Part shown: piece by piece, positions 4,969 through 11,604 of the stretch
How positions within the stretch are numbered: the stretch's first letter is position 1
Layout: the number at the start of each line of letters is the position of its first letter
IMG/VR virus record: IMGVR_UViG_3300025127_000182
Span: 1-29,168 of that record
Direction: 5' to 3' (one strand)
From: a virus
DNA: 29,168 nt
Position numbers and translations under genes: made by a program
Notes under the pieces: model-generated
The model's input: the letters and a program-made list of their open reading frames with translations, nothing else
The model's database searches: none
Told to the model about the DNA's origin: nothing

Positions 4969-5238
4969 ATGACGAGGATCATCGAGGCCGAGTACCATGT
5001 GCAGGCCACACATTTCTGGGAGGTCAAGCACATCGAGGGCTGGCCCACAGACGAGGAGGGTGCGCCGCGTGATATCAAATCGGCACACAACTTCTGGATT
5101 AAGTGGGGGCTGTTGCATGTGAAGTGGCACAAGGACGGTCATGTGTTCGAGTACGAGCCGACCGCCGAGGAGAACGGTGACGGCATGGACTACAAGTGGC
5201 CGGACGCCGAGTACATCGATGGCGAGAGGATGGACTGA
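4969..5238 (+). CDS. Small acidic aromatic protein of unknown function
   Basis: 89 aa from ATG at 4969, supported by CGGAGG 6 nt upstream. An upstream in-frame extension exists but would run over the preceding gene. Many Trp, His and Asp residues: ATHFWEVKHIEGWPTDEEG, FWIKWGLLHVKWHKDG and a Glu/Asp-rich C-terminus. Predicted beta-sheet. No family recognised. The stop overlaps the next start in TGATG. Confidence 0.6.
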   Translation: MTRIIEAEYHVQATHFWEVKHIEGWPTDEEGAPRDIKSAHNFWIKWGLLHVKWHKDGHVFEYEPTAEENGDGMDYKWPDAEYIDGERMD

Positions 5239-5426
5239 TGGGTTTTGATTTTGAACAGACAGAGTATGTCTGCATAGAGTGCGGTGGCAGTGATTGGCAT
5301 GCCAATCGATTTTACTGCAACAAATCCAAAGCGTGGTTGGATGATGAGATCGCACAATGGTGTTCCGACTGCGAACAAGAGGTCGGTCTGATTGAGGCAG
5401 ACGAATGGGAGGGTGTTCCGGCATGA
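5238..5426 (+). CDS. Small zinc-binding protein
   Basis: 62 aa. C12-x2-C15 (VCIECGG) and C42-x2-C45 (WCSDCEQ), with a further C27, form a likely treble-clef or zinc-ribbon site. The sequence between is aromatic and acidic. It starts in a TGATG overlap with the upstream gene and ends in an ATGA overlap with the next, so it is part of the coupled early chain. Zinc ribbons of this size in early phage operons are often host-takeover or adaptor proteins, but no role can be assigned here. Confidence 0.7.
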   Translation: MGFDFEQTEYVCIECGGSDWHANRFYCNKSKAWLDDEIAQWCSDCEQEVGLIEADEWEGVPA

Positions 5427-5599
5427 GGTATGGAGTGATGATCGTGGCGACCAACACGGTGTTGATCGACGCGGACAACGAGGAAGAGGCAGAGCGCAAG
5501 GCGCTTGAGTTGGGTGTGTGGGAAACACTGGACGGTGCTGATTATGAAGTGACCGATGTGATCCCTGATCCGTTCAACGAGGCGGCGGACAATGGTTGA
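5423..5599 (+). CDS. Small DpnD/PcfM-like protein
   Basis: 58 aa from ATG at 5423 (GGGAGGG upstream). Strand-helix layout MRYGVMIVATNTVLIDADNE then EEAERKALELG, the A-x-N-E-E-E-A-E-x-x-A motif shared with the gene at 4056. Followed by a strand with Asp and Tyr (ADYEVTDVIPDPF). Function unknown. It overlaps the next start by 8 nt. Confidence 0.6.
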   Translation: MRYGVMIVATNTVLIDADNEEEAERKALELGVWETLDGADYEVTDVIPDPFNEAADNG

Positions 5600-5765
5600 C
5601 GAGCGCCTGATGCATGTAGCCGACGAGGTTCGTCGGCTCATGCGAATCTTCGGTGATCTTTGTTTCGACGAGGCACCGCAGGAGGAAATCGATGCGGCTT
5701 GGCGGCGGTACATGTACGTCAAGCGGCTACACAGGAAGGGAGTGGAGTATGTCCCAAGATTCTGA
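5592..5765 (+). CDS. Small basic helical protein of unknown function
   Basis: 57 aa from ATG at 5592. MVDERLMHVADEVRRLMRIF and DEIDAAWRRYMYVKRLHRKG-like stretches predict two amphipathic helices, the second basic. Its last 17 nt overlap the start of the HNH gene, whose ribosome-binding site (AAGGGA) lies inside it, so the two are probably translationally coupled. It might be a partner or regulator of the HNH protein; that is only a positional inference. Confidence 0.55.
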   Translation: MVDERLMHVADEVRRLMRIFGDLCFDEAPQEEIDAAWRRYMYVKRLHRKGVEYVPRF

Positions 5766-7104
5766 AGGGCCAAGACCACCCAAAAAACTTAGTCTGTCTG
5801 GCAGCAGGCTGACACTCGGCGGTATCGAGGCCGACCAACTAAGGGCAACATCCGACGGTGCTGGCAGACGCACTGTGCAGATCGAGGTGCGCCGCAAGCG
5901 CGCCCCTGCTGCGCCGCATCGACCTATCGTCCCGACTCCGCTGGACAGTGAGCAGCCGCCGGTTGGCCTGTCGAATGAAGAGCGTGTGCAGAGGATACGC
6001 GCACTTCAAGAAGGCATGAAGAAACCACTCCAGACTGAACAAGTAGAATGGCCGGTGGATACGCCGCCGAAGAAGAAGAAAGACCCTGTTCCGTGGACCG
6101 TGGACTCTCATCAAAAGCATCCGGACACACGGATGTGGCATGACTGTGTCGGGTGGGACAACCCAAAGTCGGAGAGTCGGTTCCGTATGGGCGAAGACAT
6201 TGGGTACAAGGAGGTCGGAGTTAACCAGCAGATTCCCGCCGAAGATTGCAAGACCGTTGAAGAAGTAATGGACTTGATCCCGAATCTGCGCCGGGTTGGT
6301 CACAGCAGTCGGCTGAAAGCAGACCTAAACAGGTTATACGAACGTGCGCGAGACGACACATGGAGCAAGCATGTGCTCAACTCGAGTTTCGTTTTCACGC
6401 GCCTTGATGGGGGTGAAGGCAAGTGGATAAGGCACATGCGCCCTCTGGGTGCGAAGGTGTTAGTCCGGTTTCTGGTACACGTTGGCCCGGAGTTTTACAT
6501 CGATGGCGACATCGACCTGCGAGAGTTGCGTAAGTATGCATCGAGCGCGGACATCATCGAGGAGCCGCCTGCCCGCAAGGAGCCAGCCGCCAGCAACGAC
6601 AACGACAACGAGTTGACGCCGGTAAAGATTACCGAGAGTCGTCAGCAGGTGGTGACGACTCGGCCCTACCCTATGAGTCAGCTACGCAAACGGATGCTTG
6701 CGAAAAACCCGGTGTGTCCTGTGACCGGCATAGACAGACACCAGTTTTTGCGCGTGTCACACATTAGGGCGGATAGTGCCTGTGAGTTCGACTGGCAAAA
6801 GACAGACGACGCAAACATACTAATGCTGTCGCTGGCAGCGAACGAACTGTTCGATGGCCTGTGTCCACCGGGGTTCAATGGCTGGAAGGGCCGTGCTGGG
6901 TGGATCACGTTTGCCGATGACGGCGAGTTAATGCGGAGCATTTACATGAAAGGTGCCGAGTTAGACCGATTCGGAATCTCGCACCATGTGTCTATTGCCC
7001 ATCTGTTGAAGGGTAATACTGGAGAGCGGCGCCGTGGATACTTGAAGTGGCACCGCGAGAACATGTTCTTGGACAACATCCGAAAGGAGGAGACCGATGG
7101 ATAG
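5749..7104 (+). CDS. HNH nuclease-domain protein with an IF-2-like N-terminus
   Basis: 451 aa from ATG at 5749. C-terminal residues 305-441 fit the HNH_2 family: C323-P-V-T-G-I, S-H338-I, D-A-N356-I-L-M-L, E-L-F-D369, then ITFADDGELMRS and the closing W-H434-R-x-x-x-F. The metal/catalytic layout looks complete. Residues 13-90 (KLSLSGSRLTLGG, RRTVQIEVRRKR at 40-51, GLSNEERVQRIRALQ at 73-87) match in order the conserved elements that open alphaproteobacterial translation initiation factor IF-2. Residues 100-300 are unrecognised, with a basic linker PPKKKK and an acidic DNDNDNE segment. It sits in the early operon. The nuclease assignment is fairly sure; the IF-2 likeness comes from memory of the family. 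Confidence 0.75.
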   Translation: MSQDSEGPRPPKKLSLSGSRLTLGGIEADQLRATSDGAGRRTVQIEVRRKRAPAAPHRPIVPTPLDSEQPPVGLSNEERVQRIRALQEGMKKPLQTEQVEWPVDTPPKKKKDPVPWTVDSHQKHPDTRMWHDCVGWDNPKSESRFRMGEDIGYKEVGVNQQIPAEDCKTVEEVMDLIPNLRRVGHSSRLKADLNRLYERARDDTWSKHVLNSSFVFTRLDGGEGKWIRHMRPLGAKVLVRFLVHVGPEFYIDGDIDLRELRKYASSADIIEEPPARKEPAASNDNDNELTPVKITESRQQVVTTRPYPMSQLRKRMLAKNPVCPVTGIDRHQFLRVSHIRADSACEFDWQKTDDANILMLSLAANELFDGLCPPGFNGWKGRAGWITFADDGELMRSIYMKGAELDRFGISHHVSIAHLLKGNTGERRRGYLKWHRENMFLDNIRKEETDG

Positions 7105-7273
7105 TTACGAAGAGGAGTCCAAGAAGATCGAGGACGACTACCAAGGCGTCGAGTGTGACTGGTGTGGACATATTTGCTGGGAGCACACGTCATTTTTCGG
7201 GGACATTCGTTGCGACGAGTGTGCCTATGAAGACGAAACCTACAGAAGGGAGATTCTAGGTGAGTGTAACTGA
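7097..7273 (+). CDS. Small acidic zinc-binding protein
   Basis: 58 aa. C20-x2-C23-G-H-x-C27 and C39-x2-C42 with nearby His residues predict one zinc site. Strongly acidic overall. The start overlaps the end of the HNH gene, with AAAGGAGG inside that gene. The next gene begins at a GTG 14 nt before its stop. No recognised family; possibly an adaptor or inhibitor. Confidence 0.65.
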   Translation: MDSYEEESKKIEDDYQGVECDWCGHICWEHTSFFGDIRCDECAYEDETYRREILGECN

Positions 7274-7511
7274 CAAACGTGTGACGCGCGATATGCGTCA
7301 AACTCTGCTGAATATGCACAACGATCTGAAGACCATCAAGAACACGGTCGAGGAGTGCAACGACATGTGGCTGTCCGATGTGCGAAAGCTGGAGACGATC
7401 ATCCACTACCTGCATTCCGAGTTCGAGTTCAGACCGAGAGATAAATACGACTCGTACTACACGGACTGGGTGTTCGCCGAGGATGTGAAAGAGGAGGACG
7501 ATGATGACTGA
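7260..7511 (+). CDS. Small helical protein, GTG start
   Basis: 83 aa from GTG at 7260, with AAGGGA 9 nt upstream. Residues 8-55 predict a long amphipathic helix or coiled coil (MRQTLLNMHNDLKTIKNTVE), followed by an aromatic acidic tail ending EEDDDD. No family recognised. The C-terminal Asp run is encoded at the ribosome-binding site and start region of the next gene. Confidence 0.6.
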   Translation: MSVTDKRVTRDMRQTLLNMHNDLKTIKNTVEECNDMWLSDVRKLETIIHYLHSEFEFRPRDKYDSYYTDWVFAEDVKEEDDDD

Positions 7512-7749
7512 TTGGATTTCTGTCGAAGACGCGATGCCGGAAGAGGGCCAGAAGGTCTGGTACTACTTCCAGCCTGTGGGCAGGCATCGTGGGACTTTCG
7601 ATGGGTATTGGGTGGACGAGGACGGTAAGGAGTGGAGGGGGATGCATATGTTCTCCTGCGACTACGGATTCCTGACCGGCGACGTAACCCACTGGATGCC
7701 CGACGAGGGGCAGGATAAACCTGAGAAGCCGAGGGAGACGATGCAGTGA
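7504..7749 (+). CDS. DUF551-family protein
   Basis: 81 aa from the second of two adjacent ATGs; the spacing to AGGAGG at 7492-7497 favours 7504 over 7501. The start W-I-S-V-E-D-A-M-P-E-E-G-Q-x-V-W and the end V-T-H-W-M-P are the hallmarks of DUF551, a short family common in phages and prophages with no known biochemical role. Length is usual. The stop overlaps the next GTG start. Confidence 0.82.
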   Translation: MTDWISVEDAMPEEGQKVWYYFQPVGRHRGTFDGYWVDEDGKEWRGMHMFSCDYGFLTGDVTHWMPDEGQDKPEKPRETMQ

Positions 7750-7946
7750 AGGTCGTCTGGGTTCTGTTGTTAGTCACAGGGTTTGGTGTCGATTCGGATT
7801 CGTTCGACACCAAATCCCTAGGCGGCTACGATACTATTGCTGAGTGTCACTTCGCATCGACAAAAATATTCTGGGAGCGTATGCCTATCAACCAAGAGGC
7901 GGTGTGTATACGAATTGAGTACGAGGAGTATGCCGATGACGATTGA
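7746..7946 (+). CDS. Small probable exported or membrane protein (copy A)
   Basis: 66 aa from GTG at 7746, overlapping the upstream stop. Residues 3-13 (VVWVLLLVTGF) form a hydrophobic segment like a short signal or membrane anchor, followed by an acidic Cys-containing domain: YDTIAEC at 28-34 and a second Cys near residue 53. The gene at 8249 has the same plan (hydrophobic N-terminus, Y-(E/D)-T-x-x-E-C, distal Cys). A disulfide in the periplasm would make sense. No known family. Confidence 0.55.
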   Translation: MKVVWVLLLVTGFGVDSDSFDTKSLGGYDTIAECHFASTKIFWERMPINQEAVCIRIEYEEYADDD

Positions 7947-8247
7947 AAAAGGTGACGGCACGATGCAGCAGCGTCTGGACATGGGCCTGTGCCCGAACTG
8001 CCAGACAGCCTTGAACCCTGGACCGGTGACCCTGTGCCAGTGTTGTGGATTGGAGATGTCAATGAACAAAACACATTTGATGCCGGAGGCATCACCTACT
8101 AGAAGCATGGAGTGGAGTTCGGCAGCAATGGTGATCGAAACGTGTGTCGATGAGATGCTGGACAAGATTGCCAAGAATCCAGATGATTATCTACCCGATG
8201 CCGATATCGAAATCATAGAGGCGTGGCAACGGATTCTGCGAGGGTGA
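7936..8247 (+). CDS. Zinc-ribbon protein with helical C-terminus
   Basis: 103 aa from ATG at 7936, preferred over ATG 7930 because GAGGAG (7923-7928) is then correctly spaced. C19-P-N-C22 and C34-x-C36-C37-G form a zinc ribbon. Residues 60-103 predict helices (MVIETCVDEMLDKIAKNPDD, IIEAWQRILRG). Overlaps the previous gene by 11 nt. Function unknown. Confidence 0.65.
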   Translation: MTIEKGDGTMQQRLDMGLCPNCQTALNPGPVTLCQCCGLEMSMNKTHLMPEASPTRSMEWSSAAMVIETCVDEMLDKIAKNPDDYLPDADIEIIEAWQRILRG

Positions 8248-8248
8248 A

Positions 8249-8464
8249 ATGGTTGAAGCATTTATTGCGTCCGTAAGTTTTTGTGTGATGTTATCGACTC
8301 CGCCGGAGTGCGGCCACATTGAGGACGAGTGGGGGCCGTACGAGACGCAAGTGGAATGCGAAGCAAGAATTCGTCAGATGTTTGGGTTTTTGAGTATGAC
8401 GTTTCCTCCCGGCAGTGTGTACGGTAAGGGAAGTTGTTACAAGGTTGAAGGGGAGAAGCTGTGA
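8249..8464 (+). CDS. Small probable exported or membrane protein (copy B)
   Basis: 71 aa. A hydrophobic N-terminus (VEAFIASVSFCVMLS) is followed by Cys-rich sequence PPECGHIEDEWGPYETQVEC and a distal GSCYKV. It resembles the gene at 7746 in size, N-terminal hydrophobicity and the Y-E-T-x-x-E-C element, so the two are probably paralogues separated by one zinc-ribbon gene. It may be secreted to the periplasm. Its stop overlaps the next GTG start. Confidence 0.55.
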   Translation: MVEAFIASVSFCVMLSTPPECGHIEDEWGPYETQVECEARIRQMFGFLSMTFPPGSVYGKGSCYKVEGEKL

Positions 8465-8685
8465 AACAACGAGACCCGAACTGGCAGGGCATTCGTCGCC
8501 ACCATGTGGTGATGGACAAGCGCAGCAGAATGCTGGAGAGCATCCATCGAAACGAAATGGACGATGCCTGTGTTCGGTGTGGCACACCTCTTGCTTCTAT
8601 TGTAGAAGTTCACGGCCACGGTCAATGTTCTGTCTGTGGTAGCGTGATTGATGATTGCTGCCAAGGAGAGTGCGCCAATGACTAA
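8461..8685 (+). CDS. Small zinc-binding protein, GTG start
   Basis: 74 aa from GTG at 8461 (AAGGGGAG upstream). C37-x2-C40 (CVRCGT) and C56-x2-C59 (CSVCGS) form a zinc ribbon, followed by C66, C67 and C71. The N-terminal half is basic and His/Arg-rich, compatible with nucleic-acid contact. Overlaps the next gene's start by 8 nt. No family recognised. Confidence 0.65.
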   Translation: MKQRDPNWQGIRRHHVVMDKRSRMLESIHRNEMDDACVRCGTPLASIVEVHGHGQCSVCGSVIDDCCQGECAND

Positions 8686-8929
8686 GGACAACATTATATA
8701 TTTTTCGAAAGAACAACCCAAGATCGACAAGATCGACGCCTCTGCGGTCGAGGTCTTGTGCGACATTGCAGGCAGACATCTGGACGACGTTGTCATCCTC
8801 GGGTCTGACAAGGAGACTGGTGCTATCAAGATGATGACGACACAGGAGGATGTTGCCGACATCCTGTTCTATCTGGAGGTTGCCAAGAAGGCGATCCTAG
8901 ATCAGGGCGTCCATGATGGTGAAGTTTAA
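8678..8929 (+). CDS. Small early protein of unknown function
   Basis: 83 aa from ATG at 8678, chosen over the upstream ATG 8648 because AAGGAG (8663-8668) is well placed. Mixed alpha/beta: DNIIYFSKEQPKIDKID, LDDVVILGSDKETGAIKMM, then helix DVADILFYLEVAKKAIL. Its position directly before the helicase gene, overlapping it by 17 nt, suggests a link with replication, but no family is recognised. Confidence 0.6.
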   Translation: MTKDNIIYFSKEQPKIDKIDASAVEVLCDIAGRHLDDVVILGSDKETGAIKMMTTQEDVADILFYLEVAKKAILDQGVHDGEV

Positions 8930-10364
8930 CTACCGTACGGAGCCTTATGCACACCAGCGTAAGGCTCTGGAACGCTCGTACGACAAGCGCAACTACGCTT
9001 ACTTTATGGAGATGGGGTGTGGCAAGTCGAAGGTTCTTATTGACAACATCGTCTGGCTCTACGAGCAGGGCCGCATTGACACGGCGGTTATTGTTGCGCC
9101 GAAAGGTGTTTACCGCAACTGGGAAACGGCGGAGATTCCCACCCACTTCCCGACCGACGTTCCGCACGAGATTTATGTATGGAATCCGAGTCCCAACAAG
9201 TCGCAAGCCGAGCGCCTCAAGTCTGGCATTCAAGAGCGTGGCGTCCTCCGCATCCTTCTGGCAAACGTGGAAGGGTTCGCAACAAAAAAGCTGCCCGCAT
9301 TTGTGGGTGCGTTCACACAGGGCAGCAATTTCCTACTTGCTGTTGATGAGTCCACTACAATCAAGAACCCCAAGGCCAAGCGCACTAAGACGCTGGTCGT
9401 CTTCGGTAAAAAGGCTGCATACAAACGCATCCTCACCGGCTCCCCTGTCACAAAATCCCCGATGGACCTTTACGCCCAGTGTGGATTCATGGACAAGAAA
9501 CTTCTTGGATTCGATTCGTACTACTCGTTCCAAGGACGATACGCCGTCACCAAGACGCAACGCATGGGCGCGCATAGCTTCCTTCAGATCGTGGGCTATC
9601 GGAACCTTGAAGAACTATCGGAGAAACTTGACACGTTTTCCTATCGAGTAACCAAGGAAGAAGCACTAGACCTGCCCGACAAGGTGTATGTCACCCGAGA
9701 GGTGAGCGTCACCGACGAGCAGCGGCAGCACTACCTGACATTGAAGAAGCAAGCCATCGCCATGTTCGACAACGGCGACCTGGTCACGGCGCCGGCTGTG
9801 ATCACACAACTGCTGCGCTTGCAGCAGGTGCTGTGCGGCCACATCAGAACGGACGACGGAGAGTTGATCGAGATTCCATCGAAGCGTGTCGCTGCGTTGA
9901 TGGAAACCATCGACGAGATGACAGGCAAGGTTATCGTCTGGTCACGGTTCCGCTACGACATCAAGAAGATCGAGGCCGAGATCAAGATGGTTCATGGACC
10001 GGGGTCCGTGGTCACATATTTTGGGGACACGACAGATGAACAACGCCAGCAGGCGATCAAGGACTTTCAGTTCGGGGATGCTCGATTCTTCGTGGCGAAC
10101 CCACAGACCGCAGGCTTTGGCCTGACGCTGACGGCTGCAACAAACGTGATCTATTATGCTAACGACTTCGACTTGGCGACTCGGATGCAGTCCGAGGACC
10201 GGTGTCACCGGATCGGGCAGAGCAACCGAGTCACCTATGTTGACCTAATTACTCCGGCTTCGATTGATCAGCGGATTGTTCGTGCTCTTCGGGACAAGAT
10301 TGATCTGTCGGCGAAGGCGTTGGGCGAAGAAGCTCGGAAATGGTTGGAGCTTTCTCCCCGCTGA
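8913..10364 (+). CDS. SNF2-type superfamily 2 helicase/ATPase
   Basis: 483 aa. Motifs in order: Q-type P-Y-A-H-Q (11-15), Walker A MEMGCGKS (32-39), VVAPKG-like Ia (59-64), DESTTIKN (145-152) as the Walker B variant DE-S in place of DEAH, TGSP (175-178), then in lobe 2 KVIVWSRFR, NPQTAGFGLTLTAATNVIYY and DRCHRIGQ. This is the SNF2/Rad54-like core without extra domains, common in podophage replication modules, where it probably remodels DNA or protein-DNA complexes. The C-terminal coding end (10249-10364) is overlapped by an antisense nuclease gene. The start could be 8913 or 8916; the ribosome-binding site is weak. Confidence 0.9.
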   Translation: MMVKFNYRTEPYAHQRKALERSYDKRNYAYFMEMGCGKSKVLIDNIVWLYEQGRIDTAVIVAPKGVYRNWETAEIPTHFPTDVPHEIYVWNPSPNKSQAERLKSGIQERGVLRILLANVEGFATKKLPAFVGAFTQGSNFLLAVDESTTIKNPKAKRTKTLVVFGKKAAYKRILTGSPVTKSPMDLYAQCGFMDKKLLGFDSYYSFQGRYAVTKTQRMGAHSFLQIVGYRNLEELSEKLDTFSYRVTKEEALDLPDKVYVTREVSVTDEQRQHYLTLKKQAIAMFDNGDLVTAPAVITQLLRLQQVLCGHIRTDDGELIEIPSKRVAALMETIDEMTGKVIVWSRFRYDIKKIEAEIKMVHGPGSVVTYFGDTTDEQRQQAIKDFQFGDARFFVANPQTAGFGLTLTAATNVIYYANDFDLATRMQSEDRCHRIGQSNRVTYVDLITPASIDQRIVRALRDKIDLSAKALGEEARKWLELSPR

Positions 10365-10701
10365 AGTGACGGTTCTGTGCATTTGTCTTGGACACTGGAT
10401 CGTTGGAGAGTTGATGTGTGTACAAGCCGACGGCACCAGTTTCGAGGTCAACATACAACAGACGCACACCGAGCTTGCGTTGAATGTCTGTCAGCTTGCG
10501 GGCGATTGATGTGCCGGATTTGCGAAAGGCATGGGTCTTCACATCAAACAGATGTGTCTTGCCGTTTGGCGAGATGGCTACGAGGTCCACTGGCCCTTGT
10601 GCCATCACTGGCTGGTAGACATAGCAGTCTTGAGACAGCAACCACTCCGCTGCAAGCAGTTCTGATCGCTGACCATCTCGATTTTTCTGGTGTGGTCGCA
10701 T
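10249..10701 (-). CDS. Antisense PD-(D/E)XK nuclease, Hjc-like
   Basis: 150 aa on the strand opposite to the replication operon. G10-Q-R-S-E14-L-L-A-A-E, G-P-V-D39-L-V and D53-V-K55-T are the E ... D ... (D/E)-x-K active site of the PD-(D/E)XK superfamily in Holliday-resolvase-like spacing; the usual E-x-K is D-V-K here. The C-terminus is a polar, Pro/Ser/Glu-rich tail. The last 116 nt are antisense to the helicase gene. ATG at 10701 is favoured over more upstream starts because it begins right before the nuclease core and leaves a 54-bp divergent gap to the ribbon-helix-helix gene. It may be independently regulated cargo. Confidence 0.72.
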   Translation of the reverse strand: MRPHQKNRDGQRSELLAAEWLLSQDCYVYQPVMAQGPVDLVAISPNGKTHLFDVKTHAFRKSGTSIARKLTDIQRKLGVRLLYVDLETGAVGLYTHQLSNDPVSKTNAQNRHFSGEKAPTISELLRPTPSPTDQSCPEEHEQSADQSKPE

Positions 10702-10708
10702 AATGTTG

Positions 10709-10736
10709 TTGACTTTCCTGTTGGGTAGATTACAGT
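10709..10736 (+). promoter_or_regulatory. Predicted sigma70 promoter for the RHH gene
   Basis: TTGACT (10709-10714), 16-bp spacer, TACAGT (10731-10736). It shares TGTTGTTGACT and the 16-bp spacer with the 3494 promoter. It could supply the downstream replication genes as well. Confidence 0.65.
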
Positions 10737-10748
10737 GAGTGACTGTAA
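10730..10748. promoter_or_regulatory. Palindromic operator over the -10 box
   Basis: A perfect inverted repeat TTACAGT-GAGTG-ACTGTAA, 7-bp arms and a 5-bp spacer, covers the -10 hexamer and predicted start point. Half-sites are 10 bp apart, as in the 3497-3521 sites. It lies between the divergent nuclease and ribbon-helix-helix genes and is the natural autoregulatory site of the latter. Confidence 0.65.
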
Positions 10749-10755
10749 CAGACAC

Positions 10756-10926
10756 ATGCCAAGGAGTAAACAGGTGGATTTGAATAGGTGGAGAACTGTC
10801 GCTGTCCCGATTGAGTTGTACAAAATTCTCAAGGACACGGCTGAACAAAATGACCGTAGTGTCAGCAAACAGGTGGCCTTCATCTTGAAAAGATTTTTTG
10901 AATCTGAAGGCGTGAAAATTGGTTGA
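10756..10926 (+). CDS. Ribbon-helix-helix (Arc/CopG-like) regulator
   Basis: 56 aa. A beta strand (RWRTVAVPIE), helix (LYKILKDTAEQND), R-S-V-S-K turn and second helix (QVAFILKRFFES) match the Arc/CopG fold, which binds palindromes as a dimer of dimers through the strand. The start is uncertain. ATG at 10756 would have a leader of only about 13 nt. GTG at 10774 is 7 nt after AAGGAG and would still keep the whole fold. It probably represses its own promoter through 10730-10748 and perhaps the divergent nuclease gene and the main early promoter. Confidence 0.75.
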   Translation: MPRSKQVDLNRWRTVAVPIELYKILKDTAEQNDRSVSKQVAFILKRFFESEGVKIG

Positions 10927-10957
10927 TCGTGGACCGTGGTTCATGTATCACCCTCCA

Positions 10958-10991
10958 GCGGCGGCAGGTTAACGGTCAGTCCTGCCGTCGC
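10958..10991 (+). promoter_or_regulatory. Stem-loop in the leader of the gene at 11034
   Basis: GCGGCGGCAGG (10958-10968) pairs with CCTGCCGTCGC (10981-10991), 11 bp with one G-U, loop 12 nt. No T-run follows, so it is not an ordinary terminator. It could be a processing or stability hairpin between the RHH gene and the replication genes. Confidence 0.5.
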
Positions 10992-11033
10992 ACGATAGCC
11001 GAAGGGCTTAAACTTTAACGAAAGGAGAAGACG

Positions 11034-11600
11034 ATGAGCGATGTGTTTTCGCTTTTTGACGAGGCGGTCGATGCCAACAAGTTCGACACCGTGGATGAGG
11101 GTAAAGGTTCCCGCCTTTCGACACTCATCCGCCACTCCCTTGAGATCGACGAGGAGATCTCGCAAGTCGAGAAGTACCTCAAGGATCTGAAATTCAAGAA
11201 ACGCAAAGTGAATGAAGAGGACATCCCCGCTCTGATGACAGAGATGGGTATGGAAAGTGTTACCGTGGACGGTAACAAGATTGCTCTTCGTCAATTCGTC
11301 CATGCCCGCATCCCGGATGACAGGCGTGACGATGCGTATGCGTGGCTCCGTTCCATCGGTGAAGGTGACATCATCAAGAATGATGTGACGTTGTCCTTCA
11401 GTGCAGGTCAAGACAACATGGCCGGTGCTGTCGTGGAGGACTTACGCCAGCAGTATGGACTGGACCCCGCACAGAAAACCCACATCCATCCGCAGACGCT
11501 GAAGGCGTGGGTTCGTAACCGGATTGAGTCGGGCAAGGATATCGACTTCGACCAGTTCGGTGTGTTTGTAGGAACTGAAGCTAAAATTACGAGGACGTAG
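11034..11600 (+). CDS. Conserved phage replication-module protein
   Basis: 188 aa, GAAAGGAG upstream. The N-terminal half is a charged coiled-coil-like helix (SLEIDEEISQVEKYLKDLKF) leading to DIPALMTEMGMESVTVDG, then ARIPDDRRDDAYAWLRSIG, DIIKNDVTLSF and a C-terminus HPQTLKAWVRNRIESGKDI. This series (E-x-x-P-A-L-M-x-E-x-G, A-x-x-W-L, I-K-N, H-P-x-T-L-K-A-x-V) is characteristic of a protein encoded beside SSB and primase in many podophages and myophages, without an established function. It is possibly a replication accessory protein. It is followed 4 nt later by the SSB-like gene. Confidence 0.65.
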   Translation: MSDVFSLFDEAVDANKFDTVDEGKGSRLSTLIRHSLEIDEEISQVEKYLKDLKFKKRKVNEEDIPALMTEMGMESVTVDGNKIALRQFVHARIPDDRRDDAYAWLRSIGEGDIIKNDVTLSFSAGQDNMAGAVVEDLRQQYGLDPAQKTHIHPQTLKAWVRNRIESGKDIDFDQFGVFVGTEAKITRT

Positions 11601-11604
11601 AACG

